Below are positions 44,640 through 55,337 of a DNA stretch of 64,000 bases, one piece after another. Origin of the DNA: Acidobacteriota bacterium (GTDB lineage Bacteria; Acidobacteriota; Thermoanaerobaculia; Gp7-AA8); contig JAJPHC010000034.1 of the NCBI GenBank assembly GCA_021325515.1, forward strand, positions 1-64,000, in the 5' to 3' direction. A program made the position numbers and the translations under genes. Numbering within the stretch: position 1 is the stretch's first letter; every line of letters begins with the position of its first letter. Below the pieces are notes generated by a model, which did no database searches, was not told the DNA's origin, and saw only the letters and a program-made list of their open reading frames with translations.

Positions 44640-45686
44640 TCAGGCGGATTTGAACTGCGCGGCGAACTCCACGGCGTGATAGGTGATGATGAGATCCGCT
44701 CCCGCGCGTTTGATCGACGTGAGGATCTCGTTCATGATCCGCGGGCCGTCGACCCATCCGCGCTCGGCGGCGGCCTTCACCATCGAGTACTCACCGCTGA
44801 CGTTGTAGGCAGCCACGGGCAGGTTGAAATGATCGCGTGCCTGGCGGATGACATCGAGATACGACAGCGCTGGCTTGACCATGATCATGTCGGCGCCTTC
44901 GAGGACATCGAGCTCGATCTCGCGCAGCGCTTCGCGCGCGTTGGCCGGATCCATCTGATAGCTGCGGCGATCGCCGAACTGCGGAGCGGATTCCGCCGCT
45001 TCGCGGAACGGACCGTAAAACGCCGAGGCGAATTTCGCGGAGTAGGCCATGATCCCGATATCGGTCATTCCGCGATCATCGAGCGCATTCCGGATCGCTC
45101 CGATGCGTCCGTCCATCATGTCCGACGGCGCCACGAAGTCTGCACCCGCTGCAGCGAAGGAGATCGCCTGCCGCATCAGCAGGGGCAGCGTCTGATCGTT
45201 GTCGACTTCCTTCACTCCGTTGTGATCGACGATCACGCCGCAATGCCCATGATCGGTGTACTCGCAGAGGCAGACGTCGGCCATGACGGTCATCTGCGGG
45301 ATCGCGCGCTTGATCGCTTCGATCGCCGACTGGACGGGGCCGGATGGATCCCAAGACGACGAGCCAATCGCGTCCTTGTACTCGGGAAGGCCGAACAGAA
45401 GCACGGAGCGAATGCCGAGGTCGAACGCGCGCCGGGCTTCGTCGACGGCTTCGCGAACGCGGAGCTGCCATACACCGGGCATCGAGCCGATTTCGACTTT
45501 GGGCCGTGTGTTGGGAACGACGAACAGCGGATAGATGAGGTCCTCGGGGCGCACGATCGTTTCGCGCACCATCGAGCGAAGGCCGTCGGTGCGGCGCAGG
45601 CGGCGCGGACGGCGAGTCAGGTCGGCACGGGTTGTGGCGGCGCTGGAAACAGCGTCAGTCGTCGTGGTCAATGTCTTCGTTGTCAT
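44640..45686 (-). CDS. hemB: Delta-aminolevulinic acid dehydratase (porphobilinogen synthase)
   Basis: 348 residues. It condenses two 5-aminolevulinates to porphobilinogen in haem synthesis. The Schiff-base lysines are in [14 protein letters not shown] and [12 protein letters not shown]; the zinc cysteines are in [13 protein letters not shown], so it is the zinc-dependent type. ATG 45686 is tentative: it lies inside the 3' end of the upstream zinc-ribbon gene, and the first about 20 residues are a Thr-rich tail not typical of the family. A TTG at 45671 is possible. Confidence 0.93.
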   Translation of the reverse strand: MTTKTLTTTTDAVSSAATTRADLTRRPRRLRRTDGLRSMVRETIVRPEDLIYPLFVVPNTRPKVEIGSMPGVWQLRVREAVDEARRAFDLGIRSVLLFGLPEYKDAIGSSSWDPSGPVQSAIEAIKRAIPQMTVMADVCLCEYTDHGHCGVIVDHNGVKEVDNDQTLPLLMRQAISFAAAGADFVAPSDMMDGRIGAIRNALDDRGMTDIGIMAYSAKFASAFYGPFREAAESAPQFGDRRSYQMDPANAREALREIELDVLEGADMIMVKPALSYLDVIRQARDHFNLPVAAYNVSGEYSMVKAAAERGWVDGPRIMNEILTSIKRAGADLIITYHAVEFAAQFKSA

Positions 45687-45867
45687 CGTCTTCGGGATCT
45701 CCGTAGCTGAACGTTCGTGCGCAGTTTCCACTGCAGAATCGGCGGCCGGACGCTTTGTAGGCGCAGTCGGGGCAGAACAATCTCGCGCAGATCGGGCACC
45801 GCTCGAGGCGCGCCATCTCCTCGGTATCGCCGCAGATCGTGCAAACGCGTTCGTAGGTAGAGGACAT
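45655..45867 (-). CDS. Small Cys-rich zinc-finger-like protein
   Basis: 70 residues from ATG 45867 ([14 protein letters not shown]). Four Cys pairs or near-pairs (CTIC, CPIC, CPDC, FCSGNC) could bind two zinc ions in a treble-clef or RING-like arrangement. The C-terminus is very acidic ([17 protein letters not shown]). Its last codons overlap the start of hemB. The function is not known; a chaperone-like or regulatory role is possible. Confidence 0.7.
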   Translation of the reverse strand: MSSTYERVCTICGDTEEMARLERCPICARLFCPDCAYKASGRRFCSGNCARTFSYGDPEDDDNEDIDHDD

Positions 45868-45910
45868 CGTCCTGAAAAAGGCGAAATTTCTCGCCGCGCG
45901 TAATGTTGAG

Positions 45911-45916
45911 TATAGT
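45911..45916 (+). promoter_or_regulatory. -10 element of tRNA-Met
   Basis: TATAGT lies 18 bp before the mature tRNA end, in the divergent region with the zinc-finger gene. The -35 region is not clear. Confidence 0.45.
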
Positions 45917-45933
45917 CCCTGACGCACTTTGCT

Positions 45934-46010
45934 GGCGGTGTAGCTCAGATGGTTAGAGCGGGCGTCTCATAAGCGCTAGGTCCCCAGTTCGACTCTGGGC
46001 ACCGCCACCA
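45934..46010 (+). tRNA. tRNA-Met (CAT), elongator type
   Basis: 77 nt. Acceptor GGCGGTG pairs with CACCGCC, the D arm is TAGCTCAGATGGTTAGAGC, anticodon loop CTCATAA carries CAT, and the T arm is CCCAG/CTGGG with loop TTCGACT. ACCA is encoded at the end. The fully paired first base pair (G-C) excludes the initiator type. An Ile tRNA with modified CAT is less likely. Confidence 0.93.
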
Positions 46011-46104
46011 ACTTCCCCTCCTGGCGATTCATTATCCCGAGCCGATTCATCCCGTTGCGCATGCGTGATCACGCGCTCTGGTGCGCACCGTCACACAGCC
46101 GAGA

Positions 46105-46602
46105 TCACTGCGTCTGGACGCCGTCCGGATAGACGATGAAGGACCCCGAGGTGTAGACGATGTCGCAATCGGGGTCGGTCGTCGGTCCGCCGGCATACGA
46201 CGAACCGGAGTATCTGCCGTCCGCTCCTGGCGACCGGATGCAGTACGTTTGCGCGGGTGTGGCCGAGCCGACGCCGGCATCCGCCGAGAACTCCAGCGGC
46301 CGGCCCCATCCGTCATTGACCGGCAGATCCTTGGCGTACGTCGGCACGAGCATCGTCTTCATCTGCGCCGCGGTGATCGGTGCGCCCGGCATCGTGAAGC
46401 CGGCCGCGTTGTACGCACGGATATCGACGGCGCGTGCTTCCCAAAGGACCGCGATCTCGCGGATGTCGGCCATCGTCTTCTTCTGTTTGGAGCGCGTGAG
46501 GGCGCCGAGGTAGTTCACGATCGCGATCGCTGAAAGCACGGCGATGATACCGAGCGCAATCATCAGTTCAACGAGTGTAAAGCCGCGATTTTTCCGGGAC
46601 AT
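46105..46602 (-). CDS. Type IV pilin / type II secretion pseudopilin
   Basis: 165 residues. The prepilin signature is clear: short basic leader MSRKNRG, then FTLVELMIALGIIAVLSAIA with the Glu at position 5 of the mature chain. The C-terminal half has GspG-like features (KDLPVNDGWGRPLEF, SPGADGRYSG), where an acidic loop often binds calcium. It probably forms a minor or major pseudopilin. No secretion or pilus machinery is adjacent, so it is an isolated gene. Confidence 0.88.
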   Translation of the reverse strand: MSRKNRGFTLVELMIALGIIAVLSAIAIVNYLGALTRSKQKKTMADIREIAVLWEARAVDIRAYNAAGFTMPGAPITAAQMKTMLVPTYAKDLPVNDGWGRPLEFSADAGVGSATPAQTYCIRSPGADGRYSGSSYAGGPTTDPDCDIVYTSGSFIVYPDGVQTQ

Positions 46603-46639
46603 CGGACCCTCTCTCCGCTAATACTACGATGACCACGAC

Positions 46640-47914
46640 ATGATCCGAGAAGCAATCGCGCGCTTTTTCGCCGCTCACCGGATCGAACTGCCGCTGGTCG
46701 CCGTCTCCGGCGGCGTTGATTCGACGGCGCTTCTCGTCGCTCTTGCCGAGTTGGGCGTCGACTGCATCGCCGCGCACGTCAATCACCATCTGCGCGGCGA
46801 AGAGTCCGACGAAGACGAGCGCTTCGTGCGCGAGCTCTGTGCGCAGCGAAGCGTTCGTCTCGAAGTGCTCGACGGCCGTGTGGACACCGCACTGGTGCGC
46901 GAACATGGTCTCGAGGGAGCCGCGCGCGACGTACGATTCGCGAGGCTCTTCGAGTTGCGCGAGCGGCTGGGCCTGCGCTGGATCGCGACCGCACATCAGC
47001 GCGACGACCAGGCCGAAACGGTCCTGATGCGCCTGATGACCGGCAGCGGCCTCGCGGGGCTGCGCGGCATCCATCCCCTGCGCGATGACGGCGTGATCCG
47101 TCCGATGCTCGAGGTCACGCGCGCAGAGATCGAGGAGTTCCTGCGCGAACGGAACATCGCGCCGCGCGTCGACAGCACGAATGCCGACCCCCACTTTCTC
47201 CGCAATCGCGTCCGCATGCTTCTGCGCGATCTGCCCGCGAGTGTCTCCGCGAACCTCGCAGCGATGGCGGGACAGGCCGAGGCGCAGTGGCGTGTCATCG
47301 AGGCGGTCCTCGACGAATATGAAATCGAAGCGACCGCGGACGAGACGCGCTTTCTCCGCTGGCCGGAGGACCCCTGGCTGAAACAGTCGCTGCTGCTGCG
47401 TCATATCCGCAGACTCGATTCGCACTCCCGCGACATCTCGCAACAGGATCTCGAGCGCCTGGCGAAGAGCACCAGGCGCACGAGCGTCACGAATGAGCTC
47501 GAACTGGAAGGTACCGTGCTGCGGCGGCGGAAAAGAGAGGCGGCCGAGCCGTTCGCATTCGAAATGAATGGGAACGAGTCGCGCTACATCGAACAGATCG
47601 GCTCCACGATCTCCATCGCGGCACCTCCGAGACTCCACGAAAAATCCCAACTCTTCCAGCTTCCAAAGGGCAGCGACCCGCGATTCACCGTTCGCAACCG
47701 GCGAGCCGGCGATCGCTTCCGCCCTCTCGGCATGTCCTGCGAGAAAAAGCTGAAGGATTTCCTCATTGATCGTAAAATCGCCCACGAGGTGCGAGACCGC
47801 ATTCCTCTCCTGATCTGGAACGGTGAGATCGTCTGGGTCGCCGGAGTCGAAGTCTCGGACCGGTTCAAGGTGACGGAACCCGCAGGCGAGCAGTTCGAAG
47901 TGTGGTTGGAGTGA
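46640..47914 (+). CDS. tilS: tRNA(Ile)-lysidine synthase TilS
   Basis: 424 residues. It changes C34 of tRNA-Ile(CAT) to lysidine using ATP. The N-type PP-loop SGGVDSTALL is at about 23, with HVNHHLRG, HQRDDQAETVLMRL and the C-terminal TilS domain (FTVRNRRAGDRFRPLG, KKLKDFLIDRKI). It is followed by an hpt-like gene (4-nt overlap) and ftsH, the classical order seen in Bacillus and others. Confidence 0.94.
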   Translation: MIREAIARFFAAHRIELPLVAVSGGVDSTALLVALAELGVDCIAAHVNHHLRGEESDEDERFVRELCAQRSVRLEVLDGRVDTALVREHGLEGAARDVRFARLFELRERLGLRWIATAHQRDDQAETVLMRLMTGSGLAGLRGIHPLRDDGVIRPMLEVTRAEIEEFLRERNIAPRVDSTNADPHFLRNRVRMLLRDLPASVSANLAAMAGQAEAQWRVIEAVLDEYEIEATADETRFLRWPEDPWLKQSLLLRHIRRLDSHSRDISQQDLERLAKSTRRTSVTNELELEGTVLRRRKREAAEPFAFEMNGNESRYIEQIGSTISIAAPPRLHEKSQLFQLPKGSDPRFTVRNRRAGDRFRPLGMSCEKKLKDFLIDRKIAHEVRDRIPLLIWNGEIVWVAGVEVSDRFKVTEPAGEQFEVWLE

Positions 47915-48447
47915 TCTTGGTGCGGCAATCGAAACCGAAGGTCAAGCGGGCGTTCACGGCGAAGCAGCTCGCGAAGCGCATCGAAGCGTTAGGCAAGGCC
48001 ATCCGCGACGATGCCGGCGACGGCGAAGTCTTCCTCCTCGGCATTCTGAAAGGCTCGAGCTGCCTGCTCGCCGATCTGATGCGCGTCATCCCCGGCGAAG
48101 TCGCCTACGGCTACATCGACGTGATCCGCGACCTCGCCGACACGGATACCGCCGCGGCACTCGAGATCGACTTCATCAGCTTCACCGAGATCGAGCGGCG
48201 GAACGTGTATGTGCTGAAGGACGTCGTCTCGACCGGAGTGATCGAGACGTACCTGCTGAATCAATTGCGGGAGCACGACCCGGCGAAACTGCATCTCGTC
48301 GCGTTGCTCGATCGGCCTGATCTGCGGACGGTGGCGCTGGAAACCGACTACCACGTGTTCAAAGTCGGTGAAGGCTCATTCGTCGGTTACGGATTGGAAA
48401 ATGACGGGCGGTTCGGCAACCTCCCCTACATCGCCCGCCTTTCTTGA
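47911..48447 (+). CDS. Hypoxanthine phosphoribosyltransferase-like protein with altered active site
   Basis: 178 residues from GTG 47911 (GTGA overlap with tilS; GTG 47920 with GGAG upstream is also possible). It clearly belongs to the HPRT family: LGILKGSSCLLADLMR, EIDFIS, LLDRPDLRTVALETDY and the ending FVGYGLENDGRFGNLPYI. However, the PRPP loop reads VYVLKDVVSTG where active enzymes have an acidic pair (EDIIDTG), and the flexible catalytic loop with SSYG between EIDFIS and the PRPP loop is mostly missing. It may be inactive, regulatory, or have another substrate. The usual name in this position would be hpt. Confidence 0.8.
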   Translation: MILVRQSKPKVKRAFTAKQLAKRIEALGKAIRDDAGDGEVFLLGILKGSSCLLADLMRVIPGEVAYGYIDVIRDLADTDTAAALEIDFISFTEIERRNVYVLKDVVSTGVIETYLLNQLREHDPAKLHLVALLDRPDLRTVALETDYHVFKVGEGSFVGYGLENDGRFGNLPYIARLS

Positions 48448-48606
48448 CGGACACCGCGGCCAAGCGCCGCAGAACCCCGGCGCCTCCGGTCCGTATGACT
48501 CCCCCATGCTCAGATTAGAATTTCCATTCCACCCGTCCGGTTCCGAAAGCTGTAGTGTAGGAGTGGCACGGCGGAAGCATCGCCGTTGCGCTTTGGAGGC
48601 CAATCG

Positions 48607-50553
<1,947 letters not shown>

Positions 50554-50561
50554 GAAAAATT

Positions 50562-50589
50562 GGACCGATGGGTAACGACCCATCGGTCC
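50562..50589. terminator. Perfect 12-bp hairpin after ftsH
   Basis: GGACCGATGGGT (50562-50573), loop AACG, ACCCATCGGTCC (50578-50589). The T-run that would make a terminator lies on the ftsH side, so it reads as a terminator on the minus strand, not for ftsH. It could still stabilise the ftsH mRNA 3' end. Confidence 0.55.
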
Positions 50590-50622
50590 CACGGGTCTCA
50601 TCCTGATGTATCTTCCGCGGCA

Positions 50623-51075
50623 ATGTCGAAATATCTGCCGCTTCTCCTCCTTGCCGCAGCGTGCGCGACCGCACCGCAGACCACGACACCCGTAGCCGCC
50701 CCGCCTCCGCAGCCGGCGCCTCAGGCGCAGACGAATGTCGATCGATACACGCTCGTCGGCGTCATCACGACGGCCAACACGTGCGAGGCGCCGACGCCTT
50801 CGGCCATCCACATGACGGTGACGCTCGCGAACGCCGCGCACACGCTCACCAGTCCGCCGAAGCGCATCGGACTCGAAGGACGCTCGTACACGTTTCAGCT
50901 CGAGTGGAAGAAGGAATGGGGCGCGCCGACGGAGTGGAAGAACATCGAAGTGACGCGCTTCGATGATTCCCCCTTCTGCAGCAACGGCGGCAAAGGCATC
51001 GAACCGTTCACGACGCCGGTGACCGGCACCCTCGTCATCCACGACATCACGCTGCGCTGCAGCTGCACGCAATAG
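50623..51075 (+). CDS. Small lipoprotein
   Basis: 150 residues. ATG 50623 starts a type II signal, MSKYLPLLLLAAACATAPQT, with lipobox AAAC. After a Pro/Thr/Gln-rich spacer, the mature domain is beta-rich and carries four Cys (ANTCEAP, SPFCSNG, RCSC) that could form two disulfides. Not recognised. It lies 8 bp before an asparaginase gene. Confidence 0.7.
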   Translation: MSKYLPLLLLAAACATAPQTTTPVAAPPPQPAPQAQTNVDRYTLVGVITTANTCEAPTPSAIHMTVTLANAAHTLTSPPKRIGLEGRSYTFQLEWKKEWGAPTEWKNIEVTRFDDSPFCSNGGKGIEPFTTPVTGTLVIHDITLRCSCTQ

Positions 51076-51083
51076 AACCTCCG

Positions 51084-52097
51084 ATGCGCAAGCGCGTTTA
51101 CGTCGCCTACACCGGCGGCACGATCGGAATGAAGCGCACCCGCAAGGGCTACGAGCCGAAGACCGGCTATCTGCAGGAGCAGATGGAAGGGATACCGGAG
51201 CTGCGGCATGCGTCGATGCCATCGGTGACCGTTCATGAATACGAGCCGCTGCTCGACTCCTCGAACATGACGCCGCGGCAATGGCTGGAGATCGCGCGCG
51301 ACATCGCCGCGCAGCATGACGACTACGACGGCTTCGTCGTCGTGCACGGCACCGACACGATGGCGTACACCGCCTCGGCGCTCCCCTTCCTGCTCGACGG
51401 CCTCGCGAAGCCGGTCGTCATCACCGGCTCGCAGATTCCGCTTTGCGAGATCCGCAACGACGCGCGCGAGAACCTCATCACATCGCTGATGATCGCGTCG
51501 GGTTACGCGATCCCCGAAGTCTGTCTCTACTTCGGCGGGAAGCTGCTGCGAGGCTGCCGCTCGGTGAAAGTGAGCGCGTCGGGATTCGCCGCATTCGATT
51601 CGCCCAATTTTCTTCCGCTGGGTGAAGCCGGCATCGACATCAACATCCGCTGGGAACTCGTGCGCAAACCGGGAAGAAAGAAGCGGGTGACGGTGCCTGA
51701 GCTCGGCACTCCCGTCGTGAGCGCGCTGCGGCTCTTTCCCGGCATCTCGCACGAGCATGTGCGCAATGTGCTCCGTCCGCCGCTGCAGGGACTCGTGCTC
51801 GAAGCGTACGGCGTGGGGAACGGCCCGGATCAGGATGCGGAGTTCATCGCTGCGCTGGAGGAGGCGGCAGCGCGCGATGTCGTCATCGTCGACTGCACGC
51901 AGTGTCTGGAAGGGCGCGTCGATCTCTCGGAATATGCAGCGGGCTCGGCGCTTGCGCGTGCCGGTGTGATCAGCGGCTTCGACATGACGGCAGAAGCCGC
52001 CGTGGCCAAGCTCTACTATCTGTTCGGCCGCGGCGATTCACCGGCGAAGGTGAAGCGCGAAATGCAGCGCGATCTCTGCGGCGAACTGACGCCGTGA
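51084..52097 (+). CDS. ansA: Type I L-asparaginase
   Basis: 337 residues, cytoplasmic type I asparaginase: hydrolyses asparagine to aspartate and ammonia. The catalytic threonines are in YTGGTIGM and VHGTDTMAYTAS, with TGSQIPL and RNDARENLI. There is no signal peptide, in line with the low-affinity cytoplasmic form. A weak GAACCTCCG precedes the ATG. Possibly cotranscribed with the small lipoprotein upstream. Confidence 0.93.
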   Translation: MRKRVYVAYTGGTIGMKRTRKGYEPKTGYLQEQMEGIPELRHASMPSVTVHEYEPLLDSSNMTPRQWLEIARDIAAQHDDYDGFVVVHGTDTMAYTASALPFLLDGLAKPVVITGSQIPLCEIRNDARENLITSLMIASGYAIPEVCLYFGGKLLRGCRSVKVSASGFAAFDSPNFLPLGEAGIDINIRWELVRKPGRKKRVTVPELGTPVVSALRLFPGISHEHVRNVLRPPLQGLVLEAYGVGNGPDQDAEFIAALEEAAARDVVIVDCTQCLEGRVDLSEYAAGSALARAGVISGFDMTAEAAVAKLYYLFGRGDSPAKVKREMQRDLCGELTP

Positions 52098-52127
52098 AGC
52101 GGCGCGCGCCATGCACTATGGAACGGT

Positions 52128-52964
52128 GTGCAGCGCGTTTTTCTCGCCGTTCTTCTCCTTCTGATCGCCATGCCGCTCTTTGCTGAAGTCAGCGACGAAC
52201 AGATGGTCGCGCAGTTGCGCGCGCATGGCGCCAGGATCGAGCGGCCGCGTGCGGTCATGTGGTACGACGAGAAAGAGCTTTCTCCCGGCGTCGCGGGCGA
52301 GTTCGCGTCGCGCCTCTCTTCGGGCGTCGACGAAGTCGAGGCGGTCAGCGAGTTGAAGTACGACGCGCGGCGTTATCGCCAGGAAAAGATCGAATGCTTC
52401 GTATCCGCCGACGCGGGCCCGTCGCACGCGTACATGGGACGCAAGCCCTACTTCTTCGTGACGCCGGAGCGGATCAGAAATCATGAGGTGCCCTACCGGC
52501 ACGAGCTGACGCACATCATCGCGTGGCGAAGCTGCGGCAGGGCGCTCTGGCTTCAGGAAGGCTTTGCCGACTATGTGAGCACGGAGGCGCGGCGGCGATT
52601 CCCGCATGCGCCGGAGTACGACATGAACGTCTTCAATCCGAAGGATGAAGACATCGACGCAGTCGCCGCACGTGTGGCGGCTGCACACGCGTCGGACAAA
52701 GTGCTGCCGCTGATCGGAGCGGATGCGACACCGCTGTCAGGCTGGCATCGCCGCGCCTTCGACGCGATCTTCGACGACCGCGAGATCACAGCCCCGGCGT
52801 TCTACAACCTTTCGCACTCCTTCATGCGCTACCTAGTCGCCCGCGCCGGCCTCGCGAACGTCGAAGCCGCATGCAGCGCCTGGCGCCCCAGCCGAGCGAT
52901 CGCAAAGAAACTGAAAGAGCCCATGACACAACTGAGAAGCGAGTGGCTAAAAACTTTGCAATGA
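52128..52964 (+). CDS. Secreted gluzincin-like metallopeptidase
   Basis: 278 residues with a signal peptide (VFLAVLLLLIAMPLFA). The zinc motif is HELTH (about 125) and the third ligand Glu is in LQEGFADY, about 20 residues later, the gluzincin arrangement. The rest is helical. It may be an envelope peptidase. GTG 52128 is the start, just after ansA. It is probably in the same transcript as ansA; the family is not named with certainty. Confidence 0.8.
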   Translation: MQRVFLAVLLLLIAMPLFAEVSDEQMVAQLRAHGARIERPRAVMWYDEKELSPGVAGEFASRLSSGVDEVEAVSELKYDARRYRQEKIECFVSADAGPSHAYMGRKPYFFVTPERIRNHEVPYRHELTHIIAWRSCGRALWLQEGFADYVSTEARRRFPHAPEYDMNVFNPKDEDIDAVAARVAAAHASDKVLPLIGADATPLSGWHRRAFDAIFDDREITAPAFYNLSHSFMRYLVARAGLANVEAACSAWRPSRAIAKKLKEPMTQLRSEWLKTLQ

Positions 52965-53028
52965 ATGGCCCAATCGTCGAATCCCTCTCTCAATTCTCCG
53001 TCCCGCGCATACTGCCGCTCTCTTCTCC

Positions 53029-53074
53029 CCATCCGTCCCATAGGTCCCATCCGTCCCATACGTCCCCTCCGTCC
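53029..53074. repeat. 18-bp tandem repeat
   Basis: Two 18-nt units, CCATCCGTCCCATAGGTC and CCATCCGTCCCATACGTC, and a partial third (CCCTCCGTCC) lie upstream of radA. One position differs. It could vary in copy number between strains and move the radA promoter, which lies just after it (TACAAT at 53100). Confidence 0.75.
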
Positions 53075-53111
53075 GCACTCCACCGGGTGTAGACACTCAT
53101 ACAATCAGCGC

Positions 53112-54458
53112 GTGCCAAAGAAAACCGCTCTCTTCTCCTGCGTCGAGTGTGGCGCGCAGTCGCCCAAGTGGATCGGGCGCTGTCCCGAGTGCAACGCGTG
53201 GAACTCGTACGCCGAGGAAGAGCGGGCGGAGAGCCCGCGGGCGAATGCGCTGAGCGTGGCCGGCGGCCCGATGCCGATCAGCGCGATCGAAGCCGATGTC
53301 GCGCCGCGCATCTCGACAGAACTGCCGAGTCTCGACCGCGTGCTCGGCGGCGGTCTCGTCATCGGCGCAGTCACGCTGGTGGGCGGCGAGCCTGGCGTCG
53401 GCAAGTCGACGCTGCTGCTCCAGGCTGCACAACAGCTCGCGCAGCATGGACCCGTGCTCTACGTCTCGGGCGAAGAGTCACCGCGCCAGATCGCGTTGCG
53501 GGCCCGCCGGCTCGGCACCACCAGCGACGAGATCCGTATCTTCACCGAGACTTCCGTCGAAAAGATCATCGCAGCAATCGAGAAGCTTCACCCCGTGGCG
53601 GCGATCATCGACTCGATTCAGACCGTTCATACCGTAACGAACGACTCTACTCCCGGTAGCGTCGGCCAGGTGCGGGACTCCGCCGGCTCGCTCATGGCCG
53701 CTGCGAAGCGTCTCTCGATTCCGATCTTCCTCATCGGCCACATCACGAAAGAGGGAACGATCGCCGGGCCGAAATCGCTCGAGCACATCGTCGACACCGT
53801 TCTCTATTTCGAAGGGGAGAAGTTTCAGAACTACCGCGTCGTCCGGGCGTACAAGAACCGCTTCGGCCCGGTGAACGAGGTCGCGATCTTCGAGATGCAT
53901 GACGATGGTCTCGAGGAAGTCCCGAATCCATCCGCGGCATTGATCTCCCAACGCAGCGCTGCACCCGGCTCGGCGATCGTCGCCGCGCTCGAAGGAACGC
54001 GGCCTCTGCTCATCGAGATGCAGGCCCTCGTCTCGACGACGCACTTCCCTTCTCCGCGCCGCATGGCGATGGGGATCGACTCGAATCGCGTGACGCTGCT
54101 GCTGGCGGTGCTGGAGCGCAAAGGCGGCGGCAACTTCGCGCAGCACGATGTCTACGTGAACATCGCGGGCGGGCTGGCGATCGACGAGCCGGCGCTCGAT
54201 CTCGGGATCGTGGCCGCGGTGCTCTCGTCGCAGAGAAATCGCGCTCTCCCCTTCGACGTCGCGATCTTCGGCGAAGTCGGCCTTCTCGGGGAGATCCGCA
54301 GCGTGTCGCAGGCCGATCTCCGCGCGCGTGAAGCTGCGGCCCTCGGCTTCCGCCGCGTGATCCTTCCGCAGGCAAACGCAGCCGAGATTCGCGCCGACAT
54401 CGAAGTCCTTCCCGTCCGGAAACTCGAAGAGTTCACCGGGATCGCCTTTACAACCTGA
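53112..54458 (+). CDS. radA: DNA repair protein RadA
   Basis: 448 residues. RecA-like branch-migration factor acting in recombinational repair. The N-terminal zinc finger is CVECGAQSPKWIGRCPEC, Walker A is GGEPGVGKSTLL, the RadA-specific motif is KNRFG, and a C-terminal Lon-like domain (about 345-440) follows. Start is GTG 53112; TACAAT at 53100-53105 would place the transcript start close to it, so the mRNA may be almost leaderless. No strong ribosome site is seen. Confidence 0.94.
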   Translation: MPKKTALFSCVECGAQSPKWIGRCPECNAWNSYAEEERAESPRANALSVAGGPMPISAIEADVAPRISTELPSLDRVLGGGLVIGAVTLVGGEPGVGKSTLLLQAAQQLAQHGPVLYVSGEESPRQIALRARRLGTTSDEIRIFTETSVEKIIAAIEKLHPVAAIIDSIQTVHTVTNDSTPGSVGQVRDSAGSLMAAAKRLSIPIFLIGHITKEGTIAGPKSLEHIVDTVLYFEGEKFQNYRVVRAYKNRFGPVNEVAIFEMHDDGLEEVPNPSAALISQRSAAPGSAIVAALEGTRPLLIEMQALVSTTHFPSPRRMAMGIDSNRVTLLLAVLERKGGGNFAQHDVYVNIAGGLAIDEPALDLGIVAAVLSSQRNRALPFDVAIFGEVGLLGEIRSVSQADLRAREAAALGFRRVILPQANAAEIRADIEVLPVRKLEEFTGIAFTT

Positions 54459-54494
54459 GTCTGGTTATTTACACTGCCAGCCGACCCGGTTCCT

Positions 54495-55271
54495 ATGGCT
54501 CTCGGACGCGTTCGCAGTGGGTGGGATGGCAGGCTCGCGCCGGTCGCCATCATCTTCGCGTTTGTCCTCTCGAGCTGCGCATCGCTCCCGCTGATCCCAG
54601 CGCTCTCCACCCCTGCGCCGGCTCCCATCGTCCATTCGGATGACGATGACTTCAGCGAGCTGATCGCGCAGATGCGTGCCGACCTCAACCGCTATACCTC
54701 GCGCGAGATCGTCCGCAAGCCGGCCATCGCGCCGCAGATGCAGAGCGCGAAAGCACGCGATCGCGAATTCGCGGAGCGCGCCCAGGCGCTCTTCTCTCCG
54801 CTTTCGCGAGCCGCCTTGCGCATGCCGGTCGTCGGAGTGAATCCTGAGGAGCTCGACGACTCGTGGCACGCCCCACGCGACGGAGGCTCGCGTCTCCACA
54901 AGGGTATCGACATCTTCGCGCGGCGCGGCACCGAGGTCGTCGCAGTCACCGATGGAATCATCAGCTACGTGGGAGATCAGCCGAAGGGCGGTCACTGCAT
55001 CTGGCTGACGACGGAGAACGGTTCCTCGTTCTACTACGCGCATCTCGATCACTGGGCGGCCGGCATCTACGAAGGGATGGAAGTTCAGAGCGGCGATCTC
55101 CTCGGTTACGTCGGCAACACCGGCAACGCCGTCACCACACCGCCTCATCTCCATTTCGCAGTCAATCAGAATGACGAGATGGTGAACCCCTATCCGATCC
55201 TCACCCGCGCGATGGTGACGAAGACCGCGCACGCGCATGTTGAGCTCGGCGGCGGTTTCGGCACGCACTAG
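54495..55271 (+). CDS. M23 family peptidoglycan hydrolase-like lipoprotein
   Basis: 258 residues. A lipobox-like LSSC at about 28 marks a lipoprotein. After a helical linker, the M23 (LytM) domain at about 125-245 has the zinc motifs HKGIDIFA and PHLHFAV, plus the middle YVGNTGNAVTTP. It probably cleaves peptide cross-links in the periplasm. A disordered stretch at residues 35-55 is acidic (SDDDDFSE). Ribosome site weak. Isolated gene after radA. Confidence 0.88.
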   Translation: MALGRVRSGWDGRLAPVAIIFAFVLSSCASLPLIPALSTPAPAPIVHSDDDDFSELIAQMRADLNRYTSREIVRKPAIAPQMQSAKARDREFAERAQALFSPLSRAALRMPVVGVNPEELDDSWHAPRDGGSRLHKGIDIFARRGTEVVAVTDGIISYVGDQPKGGHCIWLTTENGSSFYYAHLDHWAAGIYEGMEVQSGDLLGYVGNTGNAVTTPPHLHFAVNQNDEMVNPYPILTRAMVTKTAHAHVELGGGFGTH

Positions 55272-55280
55272 GACCCATCC

Positions 55281-55301
55281 ACCCTGAGCGAAGCGAAGGG
55301 T
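55281..55301. repeat. REP-like palindrome
   Basis: ACCCT...AGGGT flank GAGCGAAGCGA. The element resembles intergenic palindromes of the type CCCTGAGCGAAGCGAAGGG known from many genomes. It lies between convergent genes. Confidence 0.6.
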
Positions 55302-55337
55302 CAACGAAGGCGCCGCGGCAACCGTGCCTCCGGCACC

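Noticed and set aside
45934-46010. Initiator tRNA-fMet
   Set aside because: Its first base pair is G-C and the anticodon stem lacks the run of three G-C pairs of initiators.
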